This document shows positions 9,815-18,969 of a DNA stretch of 64,000 nucleotides, piece after piece (positions within the stretch are counted from its first letter, which is position 1; each line of letters opens with the position of its first letter). The DNA comes from Endotrypanum monterogeii (Eukaryota; Euglenozoa; Kinetoplastea; Trypanosomatida; Trypanosomatidae). Where the stretch lies: positions 510,347-574,346 of the forward strand of contig CM007341.1 of the NCBI GenBank assembly GCA_000333855.2. The letters run 5' to 3'. The position numbers and the translations under genes are program-made. The notes beneath the pieces are model-generated. The model made no database searches. It had not been told where the DNA came from and worked only from the letters and a program-made list of their open reading frames with translations.

Positions 9815-10300
9815 CTACGTGCAGTCCACCACGGAAATGAAGGAGCCCGGGTAGAGCTGTCTGAAGTTTTCTTCGCCCTCGTTACGGATGCCACTCAGGT
9901 CGTGGCGCAGAAGAATACTTACCCCACGATTTTCGTCCACCAGAACCACCTGTCCGTCATCGCGATGCCCCTCTACGAACGTATTCACAGGACGGCGGTC
10001 CTTGTTATATTCTGTCCATTGACGACGCTTCGCGCCGCTCGGAAAGGAAGCCGAGCGGACACCGATGCAGTAGCTACACTGGAAGCTTCCCTCTTTATGT
10101 TTCCACACACTCATATGCTCCGGTCCCCGCGTGACGCAGTCCTTGGCGTGTACCATGGAAAAGGGGGACCCCAATATACACATGAGTAACACACTCATGA
10201 GCACCAGCAGTAAGATCCGACCGATAGTATAGACCGGCTGAGCCACAGGGCGACCGCCCCTGGGCTGCCGTTGCAGCAAGAGCCTATCCTCAAGGTGCAT
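9815..10300 (-). CDS. Small predicted signal-anchor membrane protein
   Basis: A 161-residue protein of unknown family. Residues ~27-46 (GRILLLVLMSVLLMCILG) form one strong hydrophobic segment preceded by a basic N-terminus, so the C-terminal ~110 residues are predicted to lie in the ER/secretory lumen or outside the cell. That domain has a lone Cys at 55 and a CSYC motif at 75-78, which could pair as disulphides. It is short but supported as real: the ATG at 10300 follows a clean RNA-sense pyrimidine tract ending in AG (10310-10311), the composition is not repeat-like, and it sits co-directional between larger genes. No function is suggested. Confidence 0.68.
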   Translation of the reverse strand: MHLEDRLLLQRQPRGGRPVAQPVYTIGRILLLVLMSVLLMCILGSPFSMVHAKDCVTRGPEHMSVWKHKEGSFQCSYCIGVRSASFPSGAKRRQWTEYNKDRRPVNTFVEGHRDDGQVVLVDENRGVSILLRHDLSGIRNEGEENFRQLYPGSFISVVDCT

Positions 10301-10309
10301 GAAAGTCTA

Positions 10310-10350
10310 CTAAGAGGAAGGGGAAGGTACGAGGGTAGGGAGGGGAGAAG
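10310..10350 (-). promoter_or_regulatory. Trans-splice acceptor for the small membrane-protein gene
   Basis: In RNA sense a CTTCTCCCCTCCC...CCCCTTCCTCTT tract ends in AG (10310-10311), ten bases ahead of the ATG at 10300. A second AG lies at 10307-10308. Confidence 0.75.
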
Positions 10351-11078
10351 GAATTTGCGGGTCGAGATAACGAGCTGAAGACGTCTCGTTTCCAACAACA
10401 ACAACAAAAAATCGATAGGCAGCAAACGAAGGGATATGCAGCTAGAAGATGCGAAGCCGCGAATGGTTTTGCGTGAAAGAAAAACAGAACAAGTCATCAG
10501 AATCACATTTTGAAAACAAAAAAAAACGCGCACACGCCGCCATAGGCGTTGACCGTCAAGAATGAAAAAGAAGTGACCGAAGAAAGGGATTGGAGTTTGA
10601 GTAGAATGTTTACACGTACCGGAGCTAAACACTGCAGGCACCCGTGGAAGACATCAACGCACAAGTAGGGTTGGAATAGTGTGTGTAGGGGCGGGGGGGG
10701 GGGGAAGGCACCCTCTCCTCTGTTGCAGCTGTATGTGTGTTGACCCTAACCAGCCCCCCCCCCTTAAACTCTCTGTCTGCTCTAATATCGCCCGCTACAC
10801 CATCCTGCGCATGTGTGTGTGTATGTGTATGCGCTTTGTGGTTTATGCATGCGACGAAACAGCAACAAAAAGGAATGATTTCTCCCTATTATATACCGCA
10901 TGCAGATGAACGCACCTCTCAAGTTCACTTCATTGCGATCGTATCTCTATTGATGGGGTGAAGGCGGAAGGGGGGGAGAGACTGAACCTGCTTCACCCAC
11001 CACCTCCTTTCAGTGGTTTATGTAGGAGGAAAAAAGGCGGACAGAGAAACTCTCACAGGAGTATACCCCTCACACAGA

Positions 11079-11113
<35 letters not shown>

Positions 11114-11585
11114 ATGCGAGCGGTCTTGACAGAACCAGTCCGAAGCAGCTCAAGAAAGTGTTGCGAACACACCGCTCGTTGCTTCTGCCAGGAGTGCCAT
11201 CAAGAAACAGTCGCATACACGTGTCTCTGTGCGTGCCCTCATTGCTCAATCGGGTAGGGAAGTCAAGCGAAACAGAGAGCGAAGACACGTTCACAAGTGT
11301 AAGCGAGTCTCTGCCCCATCACATGTTTACATCACAGCCGAGTCCCCAGAGGGATCAATGGTGGTCACAATGTTCAACGGAAAGAAAGACACGGATAGAG
11401 GTAGGCGGTGATCCGGAATGGCTGTTGTGCGCATCCTCTTTCGCAAAGCGCGAGTATATTTGACCAGCCCACCCGAAAAAAAAAAGAGGAGGTTCTTGGA
11501 GAATTAACTGAGGAGACACATCGTTGAGCACGCCTTCAGCGATCGACCATGCACTCACGCGAGCGCAGCTTTCTGCATCACCGCC
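10351..11585. other. Intergenic region upstream of the small membrane gene / 3' of SMC4
   Basis: No supported gene. Contains a G-run (~10691-10704), a C-run (10756-10764), (TG)n (10813-10829), (TA)n (11082-11111) and a short A-run near 11477. Confidence 0.6.
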
Positions 11586-14500
11586 CTAGGCGGTGCGCTC
11601 AACCAATGCAGCAGGGGGTTGCCTGAGGAGCGTGCATCCGTTGTCCACCTCACCATCCTCACATTTTTCTTCAGTAGTTTGCTCCAGAGGCTGTTGGTGA
11701 CTGCGGCGACGCTCGCGGAGCCGCAGCCTTTGAGCTGCCGCTGCTTCAGTCAGCTGTGTGGCGACCAGTCGTCGGAACCCGCGTGGCATCATCACGAGCG
11801 TGGAGGTGGTATCATTGACCTTGCACACTCCGACCAGCTGATGCGCCTCCTCGAACATGTTGTTGCGCAGGGAGATGATGATAAATTGTGCGCCGCGGGA
11901 CTGACGAAGAACGAAGTTGGCGACGATGGAAACGTTTCGGAAGTCGAGCGCTGCATCAATTTCGTCCATGACATAAATTGGCGTGGGTTTTATGTAGTGC
12001 AGGGAGAAGATGAGCGCCAGGCTCGAGAGTGTCTTCTCACCACCGGAGAGGTTCGAAATTTGCTTCCACGACTTCTTCGGTGGGCGGACGACAAGGTGAA
12101 CCCCCTCAAAAGGATCGTTCACATCCACCAGCTCCATGTCAGCATCGCCGCCGTGCGTGAGAAGCTGATACACCTCCTTCAGCCGCTGTCGGATGTGCTC
12201 AAAGGTGTCCATGAACGCCTTGCGACGCCGTTCCTTGAGGGTCTGCAGTTCGTACTCCGCCTGATCATGGATAACCTTCTTCGCCTCGTAGGCGTCCTTG
12301 GCTTGTCGATGCGCAACATCACGTTCTCGCCAGAGGGCGACCGCGCGAAAGTCGATCTCGCTATGCAGCCGCTTTGTCTCCTCACTGAGGGCCTTGGCGA
12401 GTTGCACCGAGCGGTCGTAGTCACATGCATTCAATTCATCGGGGCCGAGACGAAAGGTTGTTTGGCGGAGGTTTGCCTGCGTTCGCTTCGCTGAGGCGAC
12501 GGCAGATGCGCTGCGCAATGGACTCCTTCGCACCCCATTTTGGTTTCTAGTGCGTTCAGTGAGCACACGAGAACGCTTCCGCTCGGGTACTTCCTCATCA
12601 CCACTGTCGCCGTCGACGACATCGTCGTCGACATCGTCGTCATCGTCCAACGCAGCATCCCCGTCATCTTCATCCTCGCTGTCGCTCTCACCGAGTGTCT
12701 CCCTACCGTACAGCTCCGCGTTCTCGCGGATTTTCTGCTCGCAGCCCTCGATCTTCTGCTCAAACTTCGACAGCTCCTGTAGCGCGTCCGCAATCTTTGC
12801 GGCCTCCGTTTGCCGATACCGCTGCTCGTCGTCAAGCTTCTTTTGTGCGTTAAGTGCAGCGCCATTGGCTACTGGCACAGCTGCCCGCGCATCCTCGGCG
12901 GCCGCCTGAGCTTTTGCCAGCTGAGCCTCGGCGCCGTTCAGCTCCCTCACGAGCCCTTCCAGCACGTCCACGCACTCCTTCACCTTTTCTTTGACATTAT
13001 CCCGCATTTCCTCTTCCAGCTTCTTCATCTGCCGCTCGTAGTCTGCTATGTCGGCAGATTTGCGCTCTTGCGTGGCTCGGTGCTTCTGGATCTCTCGACG
13101 GCACGCCCGAAGACTCGCCTCCTCGGCATCTGCGCGCTCCTGCTGCGTTGCGAGAGAAAGAGCTACTTTTTTGAAGGATGCGCCACCTGCCTCATCCACC
13201 TGCGCCTCCAAAGCCTCTACGTCTGCACGGTGGGCAATATAAGCCTTCTCTGCTTTCTCCAAAGCGGTTTCGGACTCCTCTAGAACCTGCGTATACTGCG
13301 CCCGCTTACGCTCCAGCTCCTCGGTAGATTGCTCGAGCTCGGCGCGCAGGGAGGCGAGACGGATGACATCGCCGTCCACCTTCGCTACAAGCGTGGCCAG
13401 CTCATGTCGAAGCTTGCGGAGCTGCTCAGGGGATAAACTTGACTCCTGCTCGTGGAGCTGATGGAGTCGCACATTCAACGCGCGCTCTTCCTCGGCGGCC
13501 AACACGAGGTCTTGCTGGAGGCGCTGAAGCTCCTCCTTGATGGTCTGCTTGTCCTGAGGCGAGCGAGCTGCCTTGAGCTTTGCGCCGCGAGGTGCCGCCC
13601 CACCGCCCGTAATCGCGCCACTGGGCTCCACCAGCTCACCCTTCAAGGTCACAACTCGATATCGCTGCGGGCTCGCTCCGCGTGCCATCGAGGACGACTG
13701 AGCCCCAGTGATCCTCTCATCGCGGACCCCACCACCACCGGCGCCAAAGGCCGTCTCCCGTGCTTCCGTAAGCGTCTCTACAACAACAGTGTCACGGACG
13801 GCCTGGTAAAACACGGAACGAAATTTGGGGTTTGTCGGCTGAATGAGGTCGAACAGGCGGCGCGCTTTTGGATTCGGGCTATGAAAGGGCTTCGCCATTC
13901 GCTGCCCAACCTCACGCTCCACTTCACTCATCACCATCATTGTCGCTCGCCCAATATTGTTTTGCTTCAGTAGCTCTAGCGCGGCTGTCGCGGTCTGGCG
14001 GTCTTCGACGACGTGGAACCCCCAGGCATTGCTTGCGACGCCGGCAGCGATGTCGTACTTGTCTTCGATACGGCCAAGCTGCCGCAATGTGCCATAATAG
14101 CCCTTAAGAGAGCGCTGCGCAAGGAGAAACTCCATAGCGCGGTCGTCGGCTTCGCCATCACGATAAGCATGCTTCAGCTCTTGAATAGAATTATTGATGG
14201 CATACTTCCGCTGCGCGCTTTCACCGATTTGATCTTGCACCCGCAGCACCTCTTCCTGCACATCTTTTCGATCCGCCTCCTGCAACATTCTCTTCAGCTC
14301 TTCCACGCGAGCCTTGTCTCGATTCGTGGAGGCCTCCAAGTCGGATAACTGCTTCTCCTTCTTGGACGCGCTATCTGCCAGCCCGCTAAGTCGGCTTTGC
14401 GCCGTACGCTGTTGCTCCTTGGCCTCTATCACCTCGCGCTCGTAAGGGGCAAGTTTTTTCCTATGTTCCTCCAACTGCTGTCGCAGAGGACGCAGTTTGG

Positions 14501-16193
14501 GCAGCAGAGCCTCGGACAACTTATCGTGCTCCAACTGCAAGGCGGAAGCAGCCTCAATCGCCTCGCTGTGGTTTTGTTGGTGAATCGCAGCCTCCCGCTC
14601 AGCGTCTTGATGATGAAGAAGTGCCCGTTGCAGTTCCTCCTTCGCCTTGCGCAGCTGGTCTGCCACCTTCTTACGCACCTTCTCCTCCTGGTCGGCGCCA
14701 GACTTTACCTGCTCGAGGAGAGCTTCCGCGGATTGCCGGCGAGTACGTACAGCATCCCGAGCCCGCTGAGCCTCCGCAACGTGTTTTTTTGCCGCCGCAA
14801 ACGCCTCTTCCGCCTTGGCTCTATCCTCTCGGCGCTGAAGGACCTCCTCCTCCATGACTGTGACGCGGGCATCAACTTCAGACAGGAGACGCCGCGGCTC
14901 CTCCAGCCTCTCTTCGATGCCACGCATGCGAAGCTGACACATGACAATAAGTGTCTTCTGTAGTTGGTTGTCCTTTGTGACAAAGGAGAGCGTCGAGTTT
15001 TTGGCGTCGTCCAGGGCCTCTCGCTCCGCCCTGAGCTTTCGTTCCCTGTCTAGCGCCTCGAGCCGGGCCAGCTGCGCCGTCTCAGCGGAGGCAGTCACCT
15101 GCGAAATTCGGCCCATGTACTCACTGGTACCGATGAGATCATCGAGATACTCCAGTAGACCCTCCTCGCCTTCCTTTTCTGCCTTGGGCTTCATCAGCGC
15201 GATCTGCTCGACTTCGCCCTGCAGGATGAGGAAGCGGTTGTGCTCGAGATCGACGCCTTGGGCGATGAGGCATTCCATGACCTCCTTCTGCGTGCGACGG
15301 GCCCCGTCGATGTAGTACTGCGACACACCACTTCGGAAGACCTCCCGCTTGATGCTCAGTCCACTGCCGGCCACTTCCTGCCGTTGCTCCGGATCCCTCT
15401 CCTCCACGACCGTCTCCGAAAGGCGGACAAAATTTACGGACACGGATGCGTAGGACACATTTGGATGCGCCGCAGAGCTGTGAATGACCCCTGCCAACTT
15501 TTCCAAACGTATTTTTTTGGCGTTCCTGCCGAAGACAAAAAGCATCGAGTCGATGACGTTCGACTTGCCCGACCCATTGGGGCCGATAACGGCCGTGAAG
15601 GTCTTGTGAAAAGGACCGATACGATGCCTGCCGAAGTAGGACTTGAAATTTTCTACCTCGATGTCGCGGATAACGAAACGTGGGTTGGGGGCGAGGGTAT
15701 CGCCAGCGGCGTCGCGCTGGGCATCTGCACCATGGCGCAGGTGAGCAGTGGTCAGGGTCGGATGAAGAGGCTCCAGCTCTGAACCACTCGTACGCGTGGA
15801 CGAGAGGCGCGGTGGGGTGAACGTTGACAGGCGCGCAGCAGAGGAGGACGAGTCAGAGAGTCTACTACCACTTGAGGTGTTGTCCTCAGCGATGTGTTCC
15901 TCGTCTTCCTGCACTGCCCCATCCTCAGTGTCGTCCTCCGAACCTTCTCGAGACCCTCGCGCAGCCTCGACCTTCACCTCACCCGAGTCCTCCAGGCGAC
16001 TGTACGCCGGTCCCCACTCTTCTTCTTGCCGCGACTGTTCTGGTGCTATGACTGCGGGTAGATCCTCTGGGTCAAGACAACCCGACTCGTCGTCTTCTCT
16101 AGGCTCACCCTTCACACTTAACATCGATTTTTCCGCGCAATGCCTCTTCGCCAAGCTGTCAGCTTGACAGCCACCTCGCTTCTTAGCTGGCAT
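11586..16193 (-). CDS. SMC4: Structural maintenance of chromosomes protein 4 (condensin core ATPase)
   Basis: SMC4 pairs with SMC2 in condensin to compact and segregate chromosomes. All hallmark elements are present in 1,535 residues: Walker A GPNGSGKS (204-211), long N-terminal coiled coil, hinge (about 690-870, with LRQLGRIEDKYD and GGGAAPRGAK), C-terminal coiled coil, ABC signature LSGGE (1382-1386) and Walker B with D1410/E1411 in VMDEIDAALD. The sequences around both ATPase halves (GPFHKTF, FVFGRNAKKIR, RPPKKSWKQI) are specific to SMC4 rather than SMC1/2/3. It is about 250 residues longer than human SMC4. Extra length comes from a disordered acidic/Ser-rich N-terminus (~1-170) and an Asp/Glu-rich then basic insertion (~1160-1240) in the C-terminal arm. 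The ATG at 16193 is backed by a good acceptor AG at 16209-16210. Confidence 0.97.
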   Translation of the reverse strand: MPAKKRGGCQADSLAKRHCAEKSMLSVKGEPREDDESGCLDPEDLPAVIAPEQSRQEEEWGPAYSRLEDSGEVKVEAARGSREGSEDDTEDGAVQEDEEHIAEDNTSSGSRLSDSSSSAARLSTFTPPRLSSTRTSGSELEPLHPTLTTAHLRHGADAQRDAAGDTLAPNPRFVIRDIEVENFKSYFGRHRIGPFHKTFTAVIGPNGSGKSNVIDSMLFVFGRNAKKIRLEKLAGVIHSSAAHPNVSYASVSVNFVRLSETVVEERDPEQRQEVAGSGLSIKREVFRSGVSQYYIDGARRTQKEVMECLIAQGVDLEHNRFLILQGEVEQIALMKPKAEKEGEEGLLEYLDDLIGTSEYMGRISQVTASAETAQLARLEALDRERKLRAEREALDDAKNSTLSFVTKDNQLQKTLIVMCQLRMRGIEERLEEPRRLLSEVDARVTVMEEEVLQRREDRAKAEEAFAAAKKHVAEAQRARDAVRTRRQSAEALLEQVKSGADQEEKVRKKVADQLRKAKEELQRALLHHQDAEREAAIHQQNHSEAIEAASALQLEHDKLSEALLPKLRPLRQQLEEHRKKLAPYEREVIEAKEQQRTAQSRLSGLADSASKKEKQLSDLEASTNRDKARVEELKRMLQEADRKDVQEEVLRVQDQIGESAQRKYAINNSIQELKHAYRDGEADDRAMEFLLAQRSLKGYYGTLRQLGRIEDKYDIAAGVASNAWGFHVVEDRQTATAALELLKQNNIGRATMMVMSEVEREVGQRMAKPFHSPNPKARRLFDLIQPTNPKFRSVFYQAVRDTVVVETLTEARETAFGAGGGGVRDERITGAQSSSMARGASPQRYRVVTLKGELVEPSGAITGGGAAPRGAKLKAARSPQDKQTIKEELQRLQQDLVLAAEEERALNVRLHQLHEQESSLSPEQLRKLRHELATLVAKVDGDVIRLASLRAELEQSTEELERKRAQYTQVLEESETALEKAEKAYIAHRADVEALEAQVDEAGGASFKKVALSLATQQERADAEEASLRACRREIQKHRATQERKSADIADYERQMKKLEEEMRDNVKEKVKECVDVLEGLVRELNGAEAQLAKAQAAAEDARAAVPVANGAALNAQKKLDDEQRYRQTEAAKIADALQELSKFEQKIEGCEQKIRENAELYGRETLGESDSEDEDDGDAALDDDDDVDDDVVDGDSGDEEVPERKRSRVLTERTRNQNGVRRSPLRSASAVASAKRTQANLRQTTFRLGPDELNACDYDRSVQLAKALSEETKRLHSEIDFRAVALWRERDVAHRQAKDAYEAKKVIHDQAEYELQTLKERRRKAFMDTFEHIRQRLKEVYQLLTHGGDADMELVDVNDPFEGVHLVVRPPKKSWKQISNLSGGEKTLSSLALIFSLHYIKPTPIYVMDEIDAALDFRNVSIVANFVLRQSRGAQFIIISLRNNMFEEAHQLVGVCKVNDTTSTLVMMPRGFRRLVATQLTEAAAAQRLRLRERRRSHQQPLEQTTEEKCEDGEVDNGCTLLRQPPAALVERTA

Positions 16194-16208
16194 TGAGTTG
16201 CCTCGATA

Positions 16209-16236
16209 CTACGTGAAAGGAAGGAGGGAGGATAGA
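16209..16236 (-). promoter_or_regulatory. Trans-splice acceptor for SMC4
   Basis: In RNA sense CTATCCTCCCTCCTTCCTTT is followed by CACGTAG; the AG is at 16209-16210, 15 bases before the ATG. Confidence 0.72.
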
Positions 16237-17606
16237 GCTGTGAATATGTATCTATATATGTATATAAATGTATACACAGGTAGATGGAGTGCGCAATGAC
16301 CTGGTGTTCGGAAAACAAAAATAAAAACCTGCGATCGAATAGATTTATCTTTCTTCTCTATATCGAGGGAGGGGGTGGGGTGTGTATCTTGCTTTCTTTT
16401 ATCCCCTTTATCGCACTCCTCCTCTGGTTGTGTATCCGTATGGCTCTGTCTGTCTGGCAACCCACCAACGTATCTCTTTATGTTTGTGAGTGTGTATGTG
16501 TGAGTGTATGCTTGTGAGTGTGCGCGTTTATATGGCAGGAGGGGGAGGGGGGGGGTAGCCCTGAAGGAGGGGGATAGGTGCACGTGGTGGTACACCACTG
16601 CGAGAAAGCAATGACGTGTAAGGGAAGAGAAGCAGTTTTGAGATGATCCACGAACAAAATCAAAACAATCGCGGAGTGACCCCACACGAAATAAAATAAA
16701 ATTAAAAAGATAAAAAAAGCACGAGAAACATAACAGCAGAGGGCTGCGTCTGTGCTAACCCTAGTTGGCGATGGGTGATGACAGGAGAAGAGGACAGGAA
16801 AGAAAAAAGCATGTTGCGCAGCAACAAAGAGGTGGAGTCAGTAGGTATTGTTATTGAGTGAAGAAAGAGTGGGGATATATATATATATATATGAAGTGTG
16901 CAGGAGGGGAAGGGGGGGGGGGGCTCGCTTCCATCTGGTCGACACGCACTTGCCCTAGGCTCACACACCCTTCTCCAAGCTAGCGAGCAGAGAGTCACAG
17001 AGTCACAAGATCACGCACAGGACGCCCTCTCGGTCCGCATGCAAGAAAATAGAAGTGATGGCAATATTCGATAAACCGAGACTGCGTTGCCATCATGCTG
17101 CCAGCCCTACCCACTTCTTTCGGGGGAGGGAGAGAGAGAGGAGCAACACCGCTTCGACAGTTGCCGAACATAATAGTGCACACAGGGGACGGCAAGTGCA
17201 TTCCATCGACAACCTCTCCCCCCACTTGGGTCAATACAACCCACACACCCACACACACAGAGGCGGGGGCGCTTCCTATCAAGCTTATTAGTGGAAAACC
17301 AATTCAGAACATTCAGAAACAAACGGGTCCCAAAAGAAACACGAGCGACCAACAACAACAACAACAAAACGATGTTCAGCGGCAAAACAGGGGCATCGAG
17401 CGGGGTGGGGAAAAATACAAACGCACGGGTGTAGCGATGCACACGGAAACGTTCGCTGGAGGACATAGTGTGAAGGAAAAGAGGCGGGATCGAACAGAAA
17501 AGGGGAAGAAAAGGGGGAAAAAGATACTCTCCCGGCCTTCGCATACCGCACACAAGATGACCGGAGACAGTTGCCCTTCGTTCCCCCGTGCTAGCCGCCC
17601 AGACTT

Positions 17607-17609
<3 letters not shown>
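16237..17609. other. Intergenic region 5' of SMC4, left part
   Basis: No supported gene. Holds TATG/TATA-rich DNA (16244-16276), TG-rich sequence (16483-16525), G-runs near 16370, 16540-16555 and 16908-16922, (TA)n (16874-16892), and a short CAA repeat (~17351-17368). Confidence 0.6.

Positions 17610-17676
<67 letters not shown>
17610..17676. repeat. (CA)n microsatellite, left side of assembly gap
   Basis: 67 nt of pure alternating C/A. A run of exactly the same length occurs at 17980-18046 on the other side of the gap, suggesting both are ends of one longer tract. Confidence 0.92.
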
Positions 17677-17678
<2 letters not shown>

Positions 17679-17820
17679 TCATACTTACCTACATCGTCTC
17701 GTCCGTCCCTTCGACCCAACCTACCACCGTCCGTCCTCGTACGTACCGAACTACGACGTACTACCTTTACCTTTTCTACGTTCGTCCTCGTTACTTTACT
17801 TTTTCCGTTTACGTTTTACG
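17677..17820. other. Flow-order artefact tail, left of gap
   Basis: After the first ~50 bases the sequence has no TG, AT, CA or GC step; bases advance in the cycle T-A-C-G with homopolymer stretches, for example CTACGTTCGTCCTCG. Real DNA of any composition would contain these four dinucleotides. I infer dephased flow-sequencing basecalls beyond the microsatellite. Confidence 0.8.
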
Positions 17821-17840
17821 NNNNNNNNNNNNNNNNNNNN
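17821..17840. other. Assembly gap (20 N)
   Basis: Twenty N characters. The round number suggests a placeholder of unknown true size. Confidence 0.95.
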
Positions 17841-17978
17841 TCGTCGTCGTCGACGTACGTACTACACCGTCCCGTCCGTCCGTACCGTACCGACACCAAC
17901 GAACGACGACGGACGGACGACGTACGTCCGTCCGTTCCCCGTTCCCGTCCGTACCGTACGCCGACCGACGTACGTCGC

Positions 17979-17979
<1 letters not shown>
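17841..17979. other. Flow-order artefact tail, right of gap
   Basis: Same texture as the left tail: runs such as TCGTCGTCGTCGACGTACG and CGTCCGTCCGT, with only about five TG/AT/CA/GC steps in 139 bases. It ends directly at the second (CA)n run. Confidence 0.8.

Positions 17980-18046
<67 letters not shown>
17980..18046. repeat. (CA)n microsatellite, right side of assembly gap
   Basis: 67 nt of pure alternating A/C, matching the length of the run at 17610-17676. Confidence 0.92.
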
Positions 18047-18047
<1 letters not shown>

Positions 18048-18969
18048 TCGATATTCCTACATGTCTGTCGCCCCTTGCCCAACCTCCACTCCGCCTCTGT
18101 CGAACAGCAGACTACCTTTTTTCACTTGCTCGCATTTTTTCTCGTTTAGTTCTCTTCCTTGCTCATCTGGATTTGTGGTAAAAAAAAAAATTTCCGAGCG
18201 TGACACGGGCCTCCATCACCAACACTCGCACTTAGAAAAGCACACAAGCACAACACTCACCCTCCCCCATCACCGACATCGACACCCGCCCGTTAGACCA
18301 AGACAATACTAAAATTGTGTGTGAGTGTGTATGCGTGCGTGTCTGTGGTTGAGGGGCGGGGTCGGAGAAGAGGAGAGAAAGGGATCAACGGACACCTTCA
18401 CCACCACCCCATGCACACTCACAGCTAGGACACAGCTCCCCATTCTCAGCACCACTGTGGCACCACCCACGTTGATCACCGTAAAGCCCATCACAACAGT
18501 CAAGGAGACAGTACAGCACAGGAACAGAAAGAGGGAGTGCGAATGGGAAACGAAGACAAATCTAAGCACACACGACACCGAGAACAACGACGAGCAAGTG
18601 GAAGAAAAAACGAGGCAAAAAAAAAAAAGAAAAAAGAAAATGGTGTCACGCTTCTTCAAGGTATGAAAAAGAATAGCAGGATGGACAAACGATTCCCATA
18701 CATCTCACCCGCTCCGTTCATCGGATACGCGCATGTCGCTTCCGTTGCCTTTGTTTTTTTTTTGTTGTTGTTTGTTTGTTTGAACATCTCGACATCGTCA
18801 GCATCGAAAATAACAGTTATCGAAGACGATAAAAGCGGGACACGGGGAGGGGGATCACCACATGTGCCTCTCTGTTGCCTGCACCCGCCCACCTACTCCA
18901 TCATGACGGGAGAGGCCACTGTCACATCTTGTTAGGGAGGTCTTTTTTTTTTTTTCAGTGGCTTTCTGC
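18047..18969. other. Intergenic region 3' of V-ATPase subunit H
   Basis: No supported gene. C/A-rich plus-strand sequence (18060-18310), an A10 run (18180-18190), an A12 run near 18617, a TTTG/TTG-rich stretch (18752-18783) and a T13 run ending at 18955. Confidence 0.6.

Noticed and set aside
17095..18312. 405-codon plus-strand open frame
   Set aside because: It runs through both (CA)n tracts, the flow-order tails and the N gap; its translation is Thr-His repeats and low complexity.
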